DNA from: Crocinitomix catalasitica ATCC 23190
GTDB taxonomy: Bacteria > Bacteroidota > Bacteroidia > Flavobacteriales_D > Crocinitomicaceae
DNA length: 64,000 nt
Assembly: GCF_000621625.1 (NCBI RefSeq)
Contig: NZ_KK211318.1
Location: 277,907-341,906, forward strand
Direction: 5' to 3'
Under the pieces are notes generated by a model. That model did not search any database and was not told the origin of the DNA. It saw nothing but the letters and a program-made list of their open reading frames with translations. This document shows, in pieces, positions 48,519-56,700 of the stretch (position 1 is its first letter; each line of letters starts with the position of its first letter). Both the position numbers and the translations under genes were made by a program.

Positions 48519-49493
48519 TTATTTGCTTGTTAGTAAAATGTTATTGCCAGAAGGATCGCTTATCCAATATCCTCCATCTTTCTGAGTGGTGTTTTTAATA
48601 TTAAGGATGCCTTTCTGTAAAGTCTGTTCAGATTCAAAAATGATTTGAAAATGACGCATGCCTGCGTTCTCTTTAGGTGCAAGCGGACGATTAATTCCAT
48701 GCCAAGCGTTCATTGCAATTCTATGCTTATAGTCACCTCCTGCACCAACATCTGCATACAGATATTCAGGCATGTAATTAAATTTTGAAAAACCTATATT
48801 TTTATAAAATGTGTTCGAGGCTTCCACATTATTTGCGTATAAATGGAAGTGACCAATTTTGGTTTCTTCCGAAATCATTTTAAAAATATTAGTGTCCTTT
48901 AAGTGACGCAATGATTCTTCTAAATCAAGACGAGCGGATGCAGGTCTTATGACCCCATCAGTACCTTCCATTGCAATTCCTTTTTCGGTTACAACTCTTT
49001 TGAACCGTTCAGGTGTTTCAAGTGTAAATTCAACATTGATTCCATCAGGGTCTTCTAAATAGATTGATTTAGACATGGTATGATCAACAGGAGAATAAGG
49101 ATACTTATTGACATTAAGGCGGTGAAGCATACTGGCAAATTCCGCTTCATTAGGTGGGTGGATTGCAAAATGATACAAACCACTAAACCCTTTTTGATAT
49201 GACTTGGTCGCCGCTTCATGCACAACAACTAATGTCACCTTTTCGGTGCCAAATTCGGCAAAATTTGAAGTTAATTTCCTTAACCTCATACCAACAATTG
49301 TGGTCCAGAATGCTACTGATTTAATAAGGTTAGTGTTGTTTAAATGAATAGCTCCAAAAGTTGCCATCTCTACAGATGTTTTGGGCTGTAATTTGTTGTT
49401 TTCCGAGCGTTCGGAAGCGATTGAAGAAAATCCATTCATTGTTAATAATGTTCCTGCGCCTATCATATTGAATAGAAATTTTTTTCGTTTCAT
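48519..49493 (-). CDS. Two-domain VOC (glyoxalase/dioxygenase-like) protein
   Basis: A 324-residue protein with an N-terminal hydrophobic signal-like region (KKFLFNMIGAGTLLTMNG) and two vicinal-oxygen-chelate domains, about 45-155 and 190-320. His and Glu residues of the metal site appear as FGAIHLNN, YHFAIHPP, NVEFTLE and GHFHLYANN, MRHFQIIFE. Ring-cleaving dioxygenase-type members are the closest architecture. Its promoter carries a Crp/Fnr-like dyad. It leads the ferredoxin and YceI genes, suggesting a small redox operon. Confidence 0.88.
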   Translation of the reverse strand: MKRKKFLFNMIGAGTLLTMNGFSSIASERSENNKLQPKTSVEMATFGAIHLNNTNLIKSVAFWTTIVGMRLRKLTSNFAEFGTEKVTLVVVHEAATKSYQKGFSGLYHFAIHPPNEAEFASMLHRLNVNKYPYSPVDHTMSKSIYLEDPDGINVEFTLETPERFKRVVTEKGIAMEGTDGVIRPASARLDLEESLRHLKDTNIFKMISEETKIGHFHLYANNVEASNTFYKNIGFSKFNYMPEYLYADVGAGGDYKHRIAMNAWHGINRPLAPKENAGMRHFQIIFESEQTLQKGILNIKNTTQKDGGYWISDPSGNNILLTSK

Positions 49494-49575
49494 GGCACCT
49501 TGTTTTTAGTTAATTTAGAATGGGGTCTTTTTGGATTCAAAAATTATTGAAAACTTAAAACCCTAAAACTTTTAA

Positions 49576-49619
49576 CAAAGTTCGGGATAGGAGGGAAGAA
49601 AAAAATTAAGGTAGTTTAA
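49576..49619 (-). promoter_or_regulatory. Promoter with TTAAGGTAGTTTAA palindrome upstream of the VOC gene
   Basis: Minus-strand -7-like GAACTTTG (49576-49583), 22 bases, then TTAAGGTAGTTTAA (49606-49619), a near-perfect dyad. The flanks also match the yceI site: AAAATTAAGGTA before and TTTAAGAAATGA or TTAAGAAATGA after. The spacing is identical to 47627-47670. Confidence 0.65.
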
Positions 49620-49634
49620 GAAATGAGAGATTAC

Positions 49635-50153
49635 TTATTTTTTTACTAGTTTTCGTCTAATTTCACTTAGATATTCAGGTGTAACGCCAATGTATGAAGC
49701 AATAAGTTTTAGTCTGAGTCTTTGAACGAGGGTAGGGTATGTTTCTGTGAAGTCAATGTATCGTTGCTCTGCGGTTGAGCTGAGTAAACTTATTACCCGT
49801 TTATTTGATGCTATTAAATTATTCCTATACTTATTCGACATTTCAATCACTTCTTCTTTTTCAAGCAGATCTAAGTTTTGATATTCAGATTTTGATATTA
49901 ATGTAATTTCAGAATCTTCAATTGCTTCAACGTATATTTCTGACGGGACATCGAAAGTAAAGCTATTTAAATCACCAATCATCCAGTGCTCAGGTGCAAA
50001 TTGTATAATATGTTCTTTGCCTTCGCTATCTATGATATAACTCTTTAAGCATCCTGTTTTTACAAAATAACCATTCTTAGCTATTTTACCTGGACTTGAC
50101 AGAAGCTCTCCTTTAACTATTGTTTGCGTATTGGAATGATTTAAGTTCTTCAT
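49635..50153 (-). CDS. Crp/Fnr family transcriptional regulator
   Basis: A 172-residue regulator, small for the family: sensor jelly roll about 10-100 (GKIAKNGYFVKTGCLKSYIID, HIIQFAPEHWMIGDL) and a helix-turn-helix at the end (KLIASYIGVTPEYLSEIRRKL). Its gene ends 15 bases upstream of the TTAAGGTAGTTTAA dyad of the VOC promoter, so it is a good candidate for the shared activator or repressor. No Fe-S cysteines are seen. Confidence 0.9.
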   Translation of the reverse strand: MKNLNHSNTQTIVKGELLSSPGKIAKNGYFVKTGCLKSYIIDSEGKEHIIQFAPEHWMIGDLNSFTFDVPSEIYVEAIEDSEITLISKSEYQNLDLLEKEEVIEMSNKYRNNLIASNKRVISLLSSTAEQRYIDFTETYPTLVQRLRLKLIASYIGVTPEYLSEIRRKLVKK

Positions 50154-50164
50154 TTATATGAATG

Positions 50165-50235
50165 AATGCTATTGATTAAGTAAAAATAGACATTTTATTG
50201 GTTTACGAATATTATACCGGGACAGGATTAGCAAA
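50165..50235. other. Possible decayed attC-like site S1
   Basis: Bases beginning GAATGCTATTGATT then AAGTAAAAATAGACATTT resemble the left half of the well-formed sites (GAATGCTAAC, AGTAAAAATAGGCATTT), and ATTAGCAA near 50228 complements the arm TTGCTAAC of site S2 across the intervening gene with one mismatch. The central hairpins are not preserved. Low confidence. Confidence 0.35.
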
Positions 50236-50270
50236 AAATGTCGAACTGAATATAGCAGGGCATTAGGTTT

Positions 50271-51023
50271 TTATTTATTCAAGTATGAGATTGTTTTTAG
50301 TTCAAGTCCTGACTTCAAACTGATATAATTAAAGATCTCTTCATTTTGTTCTTTTTTAGATAACCCGCTCAAAGTATTCCAAGCTGCACCATCTGAAAAT
50401 TTCAGATAATAATGAGGTTTAGGAACTAGACTATTGTCATATTTTTTATTTTCTATCAAATAAATAAGTTCAATATCATTGTATGAATAGCTTTTTTCAT
50501 TTAAAGTCCTCAATTGATGGTAAACTATCCCGTTTTCTCGGATTGCAATAAAGTTATTTGAGTAGCCCCAAGTCACCGCAGTGGCAATTAAAAGCAAACC
50601 CCAAGTCAGCGGTTTTACAATCTTTTTCCCGTCAAAACCATGCTTCAAATTCGTGTAATGATGATATTCAAGAAGCCTCGACTTAAGAATTAATCGACCA
50701 AAATACGCTGTTAGATAAATACTTATTGCAAACCCTAGTATACCAGCAGGAGCATACCAAATATTCGCTTCAGGTACAATGTAGTATATAGTGTCATCTT
50801 GAGATCCCGATTGCAAACAAATAAATTCCAAAATGGGTTTTATTAAAAAAGTTGAGAACACTGTGATTATTAAAAGAAGCAATCCAAATTTCAATTCCCA
50901 CGTTTTGTATTCGATTTTTAGTGCTTTAAAGCTTTTTGAAGATTTTGATTCCCCTTTGTAGGGGAACAATTTGGCGATTAAACTAAATATTATTATAACT
51001 GCTAGACCAGAGGCTATGTTCAT
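50271..51023 (-). CDS. Hypothetical membrane protein
   Basis: A 250-residue protein with four hydrophobic segments (about 5-20, 45-70, 90-115, 138-155) and a soluble C-terminal part, beta-rich (IAIRENGIVYHQLRTL, DIELIYLIENKKYD, YYLKFSDGAAW) that resembles a PH-like YcxB-type domain. Site S2 follows its start by about 18 bases and degenerate S1 precedes its stop, so it may be an old cassette. Function unknown. Confidence 0.75.
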   Translation of the reverse strand: MNIASGLAVIIIFSLIAKLFPYKGESKSSKSFKALKIEYKTWELKFGLLLLIITVFSTFLIKPILEFICLQSGSQDDTIYYIVPEANIWYAPAGILGFAISIYLTAYFGRLILKSRLLEYHHYTNLKHGFDGKKIVKPLTWGLLLIATAVTWGYSNNFIAIRENGIVYHQLRTLNEKSYSYNDIELIYLIENKKYDNSLVPKPHYYLKFSDGAAWNTLSGLSKKEQNEEIFNYISLKSGLELKTISYLNK

Positions 51024-51040
51024 TTCGATCGGGTATAATT

Positions 51041-51150
51041 GCTAACGTTTGAGTGTAAGAATAGTGCTGTTTTGCTTACGAGGATTTTCCGAAGGAAAAT
51101 TAGAAGCTAGTAAAACTGCTCTAACTTTTGATTCAATTCTAACTTACGCA
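51041..51150. other. Variant attC-like site S2
   Basis: It begins GCTAACGTTTGAG as in the well-formed sites and holds a strong hairpin, ATTTTCC and GGAAAAT around a GAA triloop. The right arm is not clearly matched by the next site. Length is about 110 bases. Confidence 0.45.
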
Positions 51151-51707
51151 TTATTTTTATCTTTGTTACCTGCAGTCTGTTCTGTCCACTTATCAAATGA
51201 TACAACGAATTTTTGCAATTCAATTTCTGTGTTCTTATCCGATATTTTACCATTTTTTTCGAATTTTCCTTTTACTCCTTGTATTAAAAGAGTTGTTTCT
51301 TCCGAAAATTTCGCTTGGATAGTTTCCATAATCAATTTCAGCTCCTCGTGTGCCTTTTCACCACTTGCCGAAGCAGTTATCAATCCAATTGGTTTGTCCG
51401 AGAAAACAGTTGTAGATACACACCATTCAATCATATTTTTTAAACCACTCGGAATACTGAAAACATATTCAGGTGTACAAATTATAATTCCATCTGAATT
51501 TTCAATTTTATCACGAAAAGCATCAACTTGCTCTGGTACATTTTTGTCGGTTAGTTCCGTTTTAAAATGTGGTAATTTGCTTAAATCATCTATAATTTCC
51601 AAATTAAAATCAAATTTAACCGTTTCCGATATCCATTTGAGAATTGAAAGATTTGTAGAATTCCGACTGGCACTTCCACAAATTCCAATTATATTTTTCT
51701 TTTTCAT
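51144..51707 (-). CDS. NADPH-dependent FMN reductase
   Basis: A 187-residue flavodoxin-fold oxidoreductase: FMN phosphate loop GICGSASRNSTNLSIL, IIICTPEYVFSIPSGLKNMIEW (the family TPEY motif), and IGLITASASGEKAHEEL. It is likely a cytoplasmic quinone, chromate or azo reductase. The stop lies inside or next to site S2 and the start is about 35 bases before S3, so it looks like a cassette gene. Confidence 0.93.
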   Translation of the reverse strand: MKKKNIIGICGSASRNSTNLSILKWISETVKFDFNLEIIDDLSKLPHFKTELTDKNVPEQVDAFRDKIENSDGIIICTPEYVFSIPSGLKNMIEWCVSTTVFSDKPIGLITASASGEKAHEELKLIMETIQAKFSEETTLLIQGVKGKFEKNGKISDKNTEIELQKFVVSFDKWTEQTAGNKDKNNA

Positions 51708-51738
51708 TTTTCAATTCGTTTGCGTGTATTTTTTAGCT

Positions 51739-51845
51739 TACTGGTATCGTTTGAGTAAAATTAAGGATTTACTTTGTGAACCTTAAACTTGTGGTAGGTT
51801 GCAGCTGAACAGCTTCGCTGTAATTTTTATTTTTTATTGTCATCA
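51739..51845. other. Variant attC-like site S3
   Basis: It shares GTTTGAGTAAAATTA at one end and CAGCTTCGCTGT, AATTTTTATTTTTT at the other with the 70-bp sites, but carries a longer centre. Its right arm GTCATCA complements TGATGAC at 53000 across the esterase gene, which agrees with the cassette rule. Confidence 0.6.
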
Positions 51846-51848
51846 GTT

Positions 51849-52988
51849 TTAATTTCCATTGGGGTCAAAACCATGCTCTACTCCTTTTTGATAATACTCT
51901 TGAGCTTTCTTCTTCTTGCCTTTCAAATCAAAATATTTTCCCATTTGCATATATGACATAGGATCTGTTGGGTAATAATTGATATATAATTCAAGAAAAG
52001 AGTATGAACGATCAGAATTATTTTCTAATTCTTGGCACCTCCAAGCAAGCCCGCTTAAATCATAAGCAGAAGGTATTATGGTATAACCTAATTTTTTTGA
52101 TAACATTTTATAATGCTCATCTAAAACAATATGGGAACTATCAGTCAAAGTTTGAAACGAAGGTTTTTTGTAGAAATCAAAAATGAACTTTAAACCATCA
52201 TAGGAACTAATAAACGGGACTGTGCCATGACTCTCTACTTCATAATATTGACTTTTCCAAATTATTTTTTCTGAAGTGTTTTTACTTAATAATTCTTCAA
52301 ATTCGAAAGCAGATCGAATTCCAAGTGTGGCATTGGTTGTATCTTTTAGAGCATGCTCTAAGGACTGAATTGATGTAGGTAAACTATTTGCTATTGATAG
52401 GAATATTTTTTTTTCTTTTAGTATTGGATTTTTCAAGAAAGTCTCAGTATTTGAGATAGCTTCCATTTCAGCCCACCATAATGCGGGATCCATTATTAGG
52501 AAAGCGTTAAATTCATTCGTTGTATACAATAGTTTTGTTGCAAATAATCCACTTATAGAGTGGCCACATAGAATTCTGTAAGGAGCTGTTGAATAACTTG
52601 AATCAATAAGTGGGATTAATTCTTCAATAATGAAGTCTTCGAATTTTTGTCCTCCTCCGTTCGGCTTAAAATTACTTGATGAATCAGCGACATGCGTCAA
52701 ATCTAAACTGCGATTGTTGTTCTTAATCCCAACAATAATAATTTGGGGAATAACATTCTTACCTGAAAGATAATTTATCACATCTTTATGACCTTCAAAT
52801 AAAGTCTCTCCATCAAGTACATAAGAAACAGGATATTTTTTTTGATTTGAGTAGTCATGAGGAAGCGAGATTACAAGTTCTCGTTTCTCGCTAAGGATTT
52901 TACTATCAATTGTGAGGTTTTGTGTGTTTTTTTGGCATAAAAGAATAGAGCTATGTAATAAAGTAAGAAATAATAAAATTGTTTTCAT
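51849..52988 (-). CDS. Esterase with TPR-like C-terminus
   Basis: A 379-residue exported protein: signal peptide (ending SILLCQ), then an esterase D/BesA-like alpha/beta hydrolase domain about 22-280 (YPVSYVLDGETLFEGHKDV, IIVGIKNNNRS, CGHSISGLFATKLLY with the nucleophile Ser in GHSISG, and SHGTVPFISSYDGL with the His). The C-terminus, about 310-379, is TPR-like (PMSYMQMGKYFDLKGKKKKAQEYYQKG). It fits siderophore- or ester-hydrolysing enzymes. It is flanked by sites S3 and S4, whose arms GTCATCA and TGATGAC complement each other. Confidence 0.9.
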   Translation of the reverse strand: MKTILLFLTLLHSSILLCQKNTQNLTIDSKILSEKRELVISLPHDYSNQKKYPVSYVLDGETLFEGHKDVINYLSGKNVIPQIIIVGIKNNNRSLDLTHVADSSSNFKPNGGGQKFEDFIIEELIPLIDSSYSTAPYRILCGHSISGLFATKLLYTTNEFNAFLIMDPALWWAEMEAISNTETFLKNPILKEKKIFLSIANSLPTSIQSLEHALKDTTNATLGIRSAFEFEELLSKNTSEKIIWKSQYYEVESHGTVPFISSYDGLKFIFDFYKKPSFQTLTDSSHIVLDEHYKMLSKKLGYTIIPSAYDLSGLAWRCQELENNSDRSYSFLELYINYYPTDPMSYMQMGKYFDLKGKKKKAQEYYQKGVEHGFDPNGN

Positions 52989-52999
52989 GGTTTTAGATT

Positions 53000-53045
53000 G
53001 ATGACGACGTTTGAGTAAATATAGCCATTTTTAGATGACATCGTT
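53000..53045. other. Truncated attC-like site S4
   Basis: The left arm (TGATGACGACGTTTGAGTAA) resembles the opening of the 70-bp sites, then the sequence leaves the pattern. It is probably a half site at which the compact array breaks. The following 190 bases to 53205 show no gene. Confidence 0.4.
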
Positions 53046-53205
53046 TTTGTTTTGGCCAAGCCTGGATACAAATTATTCTGTCAAATTTGGTTATCAATGT
53101 ATTGTATGATAGGTTGTTGGGTAAGGTGTGGGAATGATATTTATTTAGTAGGGAAGCATTTATTTTTTAATTTTTGAAGGCAAATAGTAAGTTGGATTGT
53201 AAAAT

Positions 53206-53236
53206 ATATAGTACTATGTATAGCAAAGTACTATAT
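53206..53236. promoter_or_regulatory. Inverted repeat upstream of the hydrolase gene
   Basis: Perfect 10+10 bp inverted repeat ATATAGTACT / AGTACTATAT with an 11-base spacer, 32 bases before the preferred start at 53268. Position and symmetry suit an operator for an unidentified regulator; without a T-run it is not a terminator. Confidence 0.55.
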
Positions 53237-53267
53237 GTTTTATATATTTGTCAAAAACAATCTAATT

Positions 53268-54215
53268 ATGAAATATATATTATCCTTTTGCTTAATGGCT
53301 TTTTTTCTTAATAGCAGCTTAAACGCACAGAATTTACTGATCAAACAAGAGCGAATTGAAATAGAGAAGAGTCCAAAATATTCTACATTTGTCTCAAAAT
53401 TCCCATTTCTAGACAGTATAAATTTTTATGAAATAACCTATTTGAGTGATAGTTTGATGATCAATGGTCATCTGGTCTCACCGAAAAGAAGTGGCGATTT
53501 CCCTGCAATCATATATAACAGAGGTGGCAATCGAGAATTTGGTTTGAACACATTAAAAAAAATTGTTGCGACTGGTTTGGCTGAATTAGCTTCGGAGGGA
53601 TATGTAATTGCTATGACTCAGTATAGAGGAAACGGTGGAAGCGAGGGAACTGAGGAGTTTGGAGGAGCAGATGTGAATGATGTGTTAAATTTAATTGACG
53701 TCATGTCAGAAATCGAGAATGTTGATACATCAAGCATTGGAATGTATGGATGGAGCAGAGGAGGCATAATGACTTATAGTACCTTAATTCAAACCAACAA
53801 AATTAAGGCTGTTGTAGTAGGTGGAGGCGTCTCAGATTCTTGGGATGTTTTAGAGTTAAGACCTGGGTTTGAAGAGCATGTTTATCGTGAATTAATCCCA
53901 AACTATGAAGAAAACAAATCAGAAGAGTTAGATAAGCGATCGGCTATTAAGTGGGTCGATAAGTTTCCTAAAAATGTTCCTATTCTAGTGTTGCATGGTG
54001 GTTCAGATGGGAATGTAAACCCAAAACAACCATTAGAGCTCAGTTTGAAATTTAATGAATTTCGCATTCCCCATAAATTGATAATTTATGAAGGTGATGA
54101 TCATTTGTTAAGAAACCATAGAGAAGAAGCGCAACTAGAGATTGAGCATTGGTTTAAACGATATCTTTCGGAAGAAGAGTCAACCCCAGATATGAATTAT
54201 CGAATTTCTAAATAA
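53268..54215 (+). CDS. Secreted prolyl-oligopeptidase-like hydrolase
   Basis: A 315-residue protein started at 53268 (MKYILSFCLMAFFLNSSLNAQ signal peptide region); the ATG at 53235 is inside the inverted repeat and adds 11 residues. Catalytic triad: Ser in GMYGWSRGGIMTY, Asp in VLHGGSDGNV, His in EGDDHLLR. The fold is an S9-type peptidase or acyl hydrolase. It is the only plus-strand gene in the right-hand array, with its own possible operator, and lies between the degenerate S4 and S5 sites. Confidence 0.88.
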   Translation: MKYILSFCLMAFFLNSSLNAQNLLIKQERIEIEKSPKYSTFVSKFPFLDSINFYEITYLSDSLMINGHLVSPKRSGDFPAIIYNRGGNREFGLNTLKKIVATGLAELASEGYVIAMTQYRGNGGSEGTEEFGGADVNDVLNLIDVMSEIENVDTSSIGMYGWSRGGIMTYSTLIQTNKIKAVVVGGGVSDSWDVLELRPGFEEHVYRELIPNYEENKSEELDKRSAIKWVDKFPKNVPILVLHGGSDGNVNPKQPLELSLKFNEFRIPHKLIIYEGDDHLLRNHREEAQLEIEHWFKRYLSEEESTPDMNYRISK

Positions 54216-54434
54216 CAGATATATCCAATAGAGTTACTTGCTTTTTTAGTGATGTTTCAGCGAGAATATCCTTTAGTAAGGTTATTTGACTGCAATAAAA
54301 GCTACAAAAAGTGTAAGCTAGGTCCCTTTAACTTTTGTAAAGGATGTATCTTTACCATACCTTAATTGAGTATAACGGCAGTTTGTCTAATAACCCTAAA
54401 AATAAGTAATATATCAGACTTAATACACAACGTT

Positions 54435-54629
54435 TTAAGCCGTTTTAAATTTTAAGTGATAATAATTGAGTTGCTGAGCAAACTGGCTTATTTCGTTTGA
54501 AATCAGTTTTACCGCCCTTGCAATTCGCCAATAAAACAAGCCAAGTTTCTTGAGGTAATCTTTCAAAATTTCGGGGTCGATTATGTTCATTATCCTTTTG
54601 AGGGTGTAAGCTGTAAACATCAGATTCAT
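54435..54629 (-). pseudogene. 3-prime remnant of a transposase gene
   Basis: The translated segment MNLMFTAYTLKRIMNIIDPE resembles the end of DDE transposases of the IS1182/IS5 type, where a Y-N-L-K-R-I-x-N segment precedes the C-terminus. Nothing of the catalytic DDE region is present, so only a 3-prime fragment survives. It marks insertion into the cassette array. A second reading frame across the same bases is not coding. Confidence 0.6.
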
Positions 54630-54645
54630 CCAAGCCGTGGATCAC

Positions 54646-54922
54646 CCAGAAAACTATTACCTAACTAAATTGAATACCCATGCTAATAATAAACGTAAAC
54701 TACCCAAAAAACATGTGGACGCAACCTTTATTGCCTTAAAATAAACACGAACCACAACGGAAAATAAAAATCTACTTAATGCCAAAAATCAAGTCAACTT
54801 TTAGTGAAATATTACAATTTAAGGACTCAAATCATACCTTTAAAACACCGAAATGGAAAAGCCATTTTTATTGAAAATACACAGTAAGGTGAAATTCTGC
54901 AAAGTCAGAGCGTAGCGGCTTA
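54646..54922. other. Scrambled intergenic region with a possible CDS fragment
   Basis: About 280 bases between the transposase remnant and S5. A plus-strand open stretch ending at 54742 would encode a C-terminal piece (KRKLPKKHVDATFIALK), possibly from a disrupted gene; I cannot assign it. The bases after it look non-coding. Confidence 0.35.
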
Positions 54923-54988
54923 GTGCAACAGCGAAAAAATCAGTGGGGCGCCCTACGCCCACTTGATTTTGGGTTCTAATTGTTGTAT
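54923..54988. other. attC-like site S5 (66 bp, variant centre)
   Basis: Arms GTGCAAC (54923-54929) and GTTGTAT (54982-54988) enclose AAAATCAGTGGG / CCCACTTGATTTT with a GC-rich centre, the most GC-rich stretch here. GTTGTATGTC complements GACATACAAC of site S6 across the next gene. The last codons of that gene overlap the right arm. Confidence 0.8.
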
Positions 54989-55983
54989 GTCGTTTTCTTT
55001 TCAATACCTTGCTTATTATAAGTTGACCTTCTGTACAAATTTCCTTCCGAGTCATAAAATTCATAAAGTACCAAAACACCATATTTATATCTGTATTTTT
55101 TGAAAATTTGGCCATCTTTTCGCCATAACCAGAGACCATGTCGGTGTCCATTCTTATAGTAACCAAATATTTCGGGTTTTTCTCTTGCCCTCCAATAAGA
55201 TTTGACAGAATTTCCGTTTTTGACAAATACAATTCCATTTGAGTCGATTTGAGTCCAGTTCAACTGCCCTTCACTTGTATTAAATAATTCTTGTTTTAGA
55301 CTTCCATTCTCATAATAATCTTTTCTATAGCCTGTGGTCAATCCTTTATTCCAAGTTGTAATAAATTCTAACTGACCATTTGGATAGAAGCTGATTTTTG
55401 AAAACAGAGTGTCAGAAAATACTTCATATTTTGAACGTATATTACCACTATCATAGTAAAAGATCGATTTTATGATTTTGTCATTACTATAAGTCAAGAC
55501 ACCTTTAAGTGTCTTGTTTTCGTGATAAATTGTATCAATTCCATTTTTCGGAATATGCACATATGGGTTAGTATTCAGTGCAATTAATTTCTCATTTTTA
55601 CCTAACAGAATTTGTGCCGAAGAAATCTGATCGGGAATTGCTTCGTAATTTAAGATTTCTGTCGGCTGATATCCTTTAAATGATAAGTTAATTTTATAGA
55701 TTCCTGCGTTGAATAAAATGCCTTTAGTTACACCAATTAATATAGAGTCTTTCTTTTCAAAATCATCTTCATTCGCTATAACTATTGAAACGTAATTGTT
55801 GTCATTAGCATCAGATTGTTTCTTATCACACAAATCGATTTTTAAATAAAGAGTAGCTACAGTTGTATCAGAATACCCTCCATAATCAAACCATAGTGTA
55901 CTATTATCGCATTGTGCGGAAGCCTTCATTGGAGTAAATAACACCAATATTAAAATTAAATATGTATAAAATTGTAATGACAT
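54976..55983 (-). CDS. MORN-repeat protein of the YwqK type
   Basis: A 335-residue exported protein (signal peptide ending ASAQ). About 30-145 holds a beta-rich domain; 150-335 contains repeated antitoxin/YwqK-like MORN units (LKGVLTYSNDKIIKSIFYYDSGN, GYRKDYYENGSLKQELF, HGLWLWRKDGQIFKKYRYK, GNLYRRSTYNKQG). The gene fills the cassette from S5 to S6; its stop lies in the right arm of S5. The role is unknown and not necessarily toxin-related. Confidence 0.85.
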   Translation of the reverse strand: MSLQFYTYLILILVLFTPMKASAQCDNSTLWFDYGGYSDTTVATLYLKIDLCDKKQSDANDNNYVSIVIANEDDFEKKDSILIGVTKGILFNAGIYKINLSFKGYQPTEILNYEAIPDQISSAQILLGKNEKLIALNTNPYVHIPKNGIDTIYHENKTLKGVLTYSNDKIIKSIFYYDSGNIRSKYEVFSDTLFSKISFYPNGQLEFITTWNKGLTTGYRKDYYENGSLKQELFNTSEGQLNWTQIDSNGIVFVKNGNSVKSYWRAREKPEIFGYYKNGHRHGLWLWRKDGQIFKKYRYKYGVLVLYEFYDSEGNLYRRSTYNKQGIEKKTTYNN

Positions 55984-56051
55984 ACAACGGTTGAATAAAA
56001 ATAGGCATTTATGCCGAACAGCTCTGCTGTAATTTTTATTTTGTGTTAGCC
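55982..56051. other. attC-like site S6 (70 bp)
   Basis: Arms ATACAAC and GTTAGCC with a TTGAATAAAAA / TTTTTATT stem and two central hairpins: GGCATAAATGCC, and ACAGC/GCTGT with a TCT loop (plus strand). GTTAGCC pairs with GGCTAAC of S7 across the next gene. Confidence 0.88.
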
Positions 56052-56058
56052 TATGTTT

Positions 56059-56583
56059 TCAATCTGGGTATAATAGAGATTTTAAATGTTCGAATTCACT
56101 TTGTTGTCCAAAGAGACGAGTGTCTATTTCAGAACCGATAATCTGATATTGAGAGCATGTAAAACAAATCTGAACTATTCCTTTAACTTCTTTTTTCTTT
56201 CTAAAAATGAGAATATCTCTAAAGGTAGGCAGACATTCTGCAACTCTTGTTAGGTCTGTAGAGCGATATTGAAAAATTTCAGTTAGTTTACTGAAACTCT
56301 TTTTTCTTATCTCATTTCTTATAAAACCTGAGTCAAATAGTTTTTTAGCTAGTTTAGAATCTAGTATATCAGGTAATGTTTCAAACAAACAATCAGGATA
56401 TCCTTTATCTTCTTGGTTCTTGGACGACCAGAAATCATGCGACTCTTCCTTGGTGATATTGTATTTAAAATGTAAAACTTGAGTATAGTCTTCAAAAAAT
56501 GGATAACCTTCTTCAGGATGCGTTTGATTCATTTGGACCGAAAAACAGATTAAACAAATAATTCCTACTAAAGTGATTTTCAT
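56059..56583 (-). CDS. Hypothetical exported cassette protein
   Basis: A 174-residue protein with an N-terminal hydrophobic segment (MKITLVGIICLICFSVQMNQ) that reads as a signal or anchor. The rest is charged with several Cys residues (DCLF, ECLP, CFTC) and the segment FRDILIFRKKKEVKGIVQICF. No family is recognised. It is 8 bases from S6 at the stop and 15 bases from S7 at the start, a close-packed single-gene cassette. Confidence 0.75.
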   Translation of the reverse strand: MKITLVGIICLICFSVQMNQTHPEEGYPFFEDYTQVLHFKYNITKEESHDFWSSKNQEDKGYPDCLFETLPDILDSKLAKKLFDSGFIRNEIRKKSFSKLTEIFQYRSTDLTRVAECLPTFRDILIFRKKKEVKGIVQICFTCSQYQIIGSEIDTRLFGQQSEFEHLKSLLYPD

Positions 56584-56597
56584 ATAATGGTTATAGA

Positions 56598-56667
56598 GGC
56601 TAACGTTTGAGTAAAAATAGGCATTTATGCCGAACAGCTTTGCTGTATTTTTTACTTGTTGTTATGC
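56598..56667. other. attC-like site S7 (70 bp)
   Basis: Arms GGCTAAC and GTTATGC; L-type stem GAGTAAAAAT / ATTTTTTACTTG; central hairpins GGCATTTATGCC and ACAGC/GCTGT with a TTT loop. GTTATGC pairs with GCATAAC of S8 across the gene between. Confidence 0.9.
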
Positions 56668-56700
56668 TTTTGTTTTTCATTCCAAGGTATACTATTCATC

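Noticed and set aside
51049-51786. Plus-strand 245-residue open frame opposite the FMN reductase
   Set aside because: It is the antisense of a gene with clear flavodoxin motifs and has no recognisable family pattern.
54445-54645. Second reading frame over the transposase remnant
   Set aside because: No similarity is recognisable, whereas the overlapping frame looks like a transposase C-terminus.
54840-55238. 132-residue frame at the end of the MORN gene
   Set aside because: It is an alternative frame of the MORN protein coding region and lacks its own start context.
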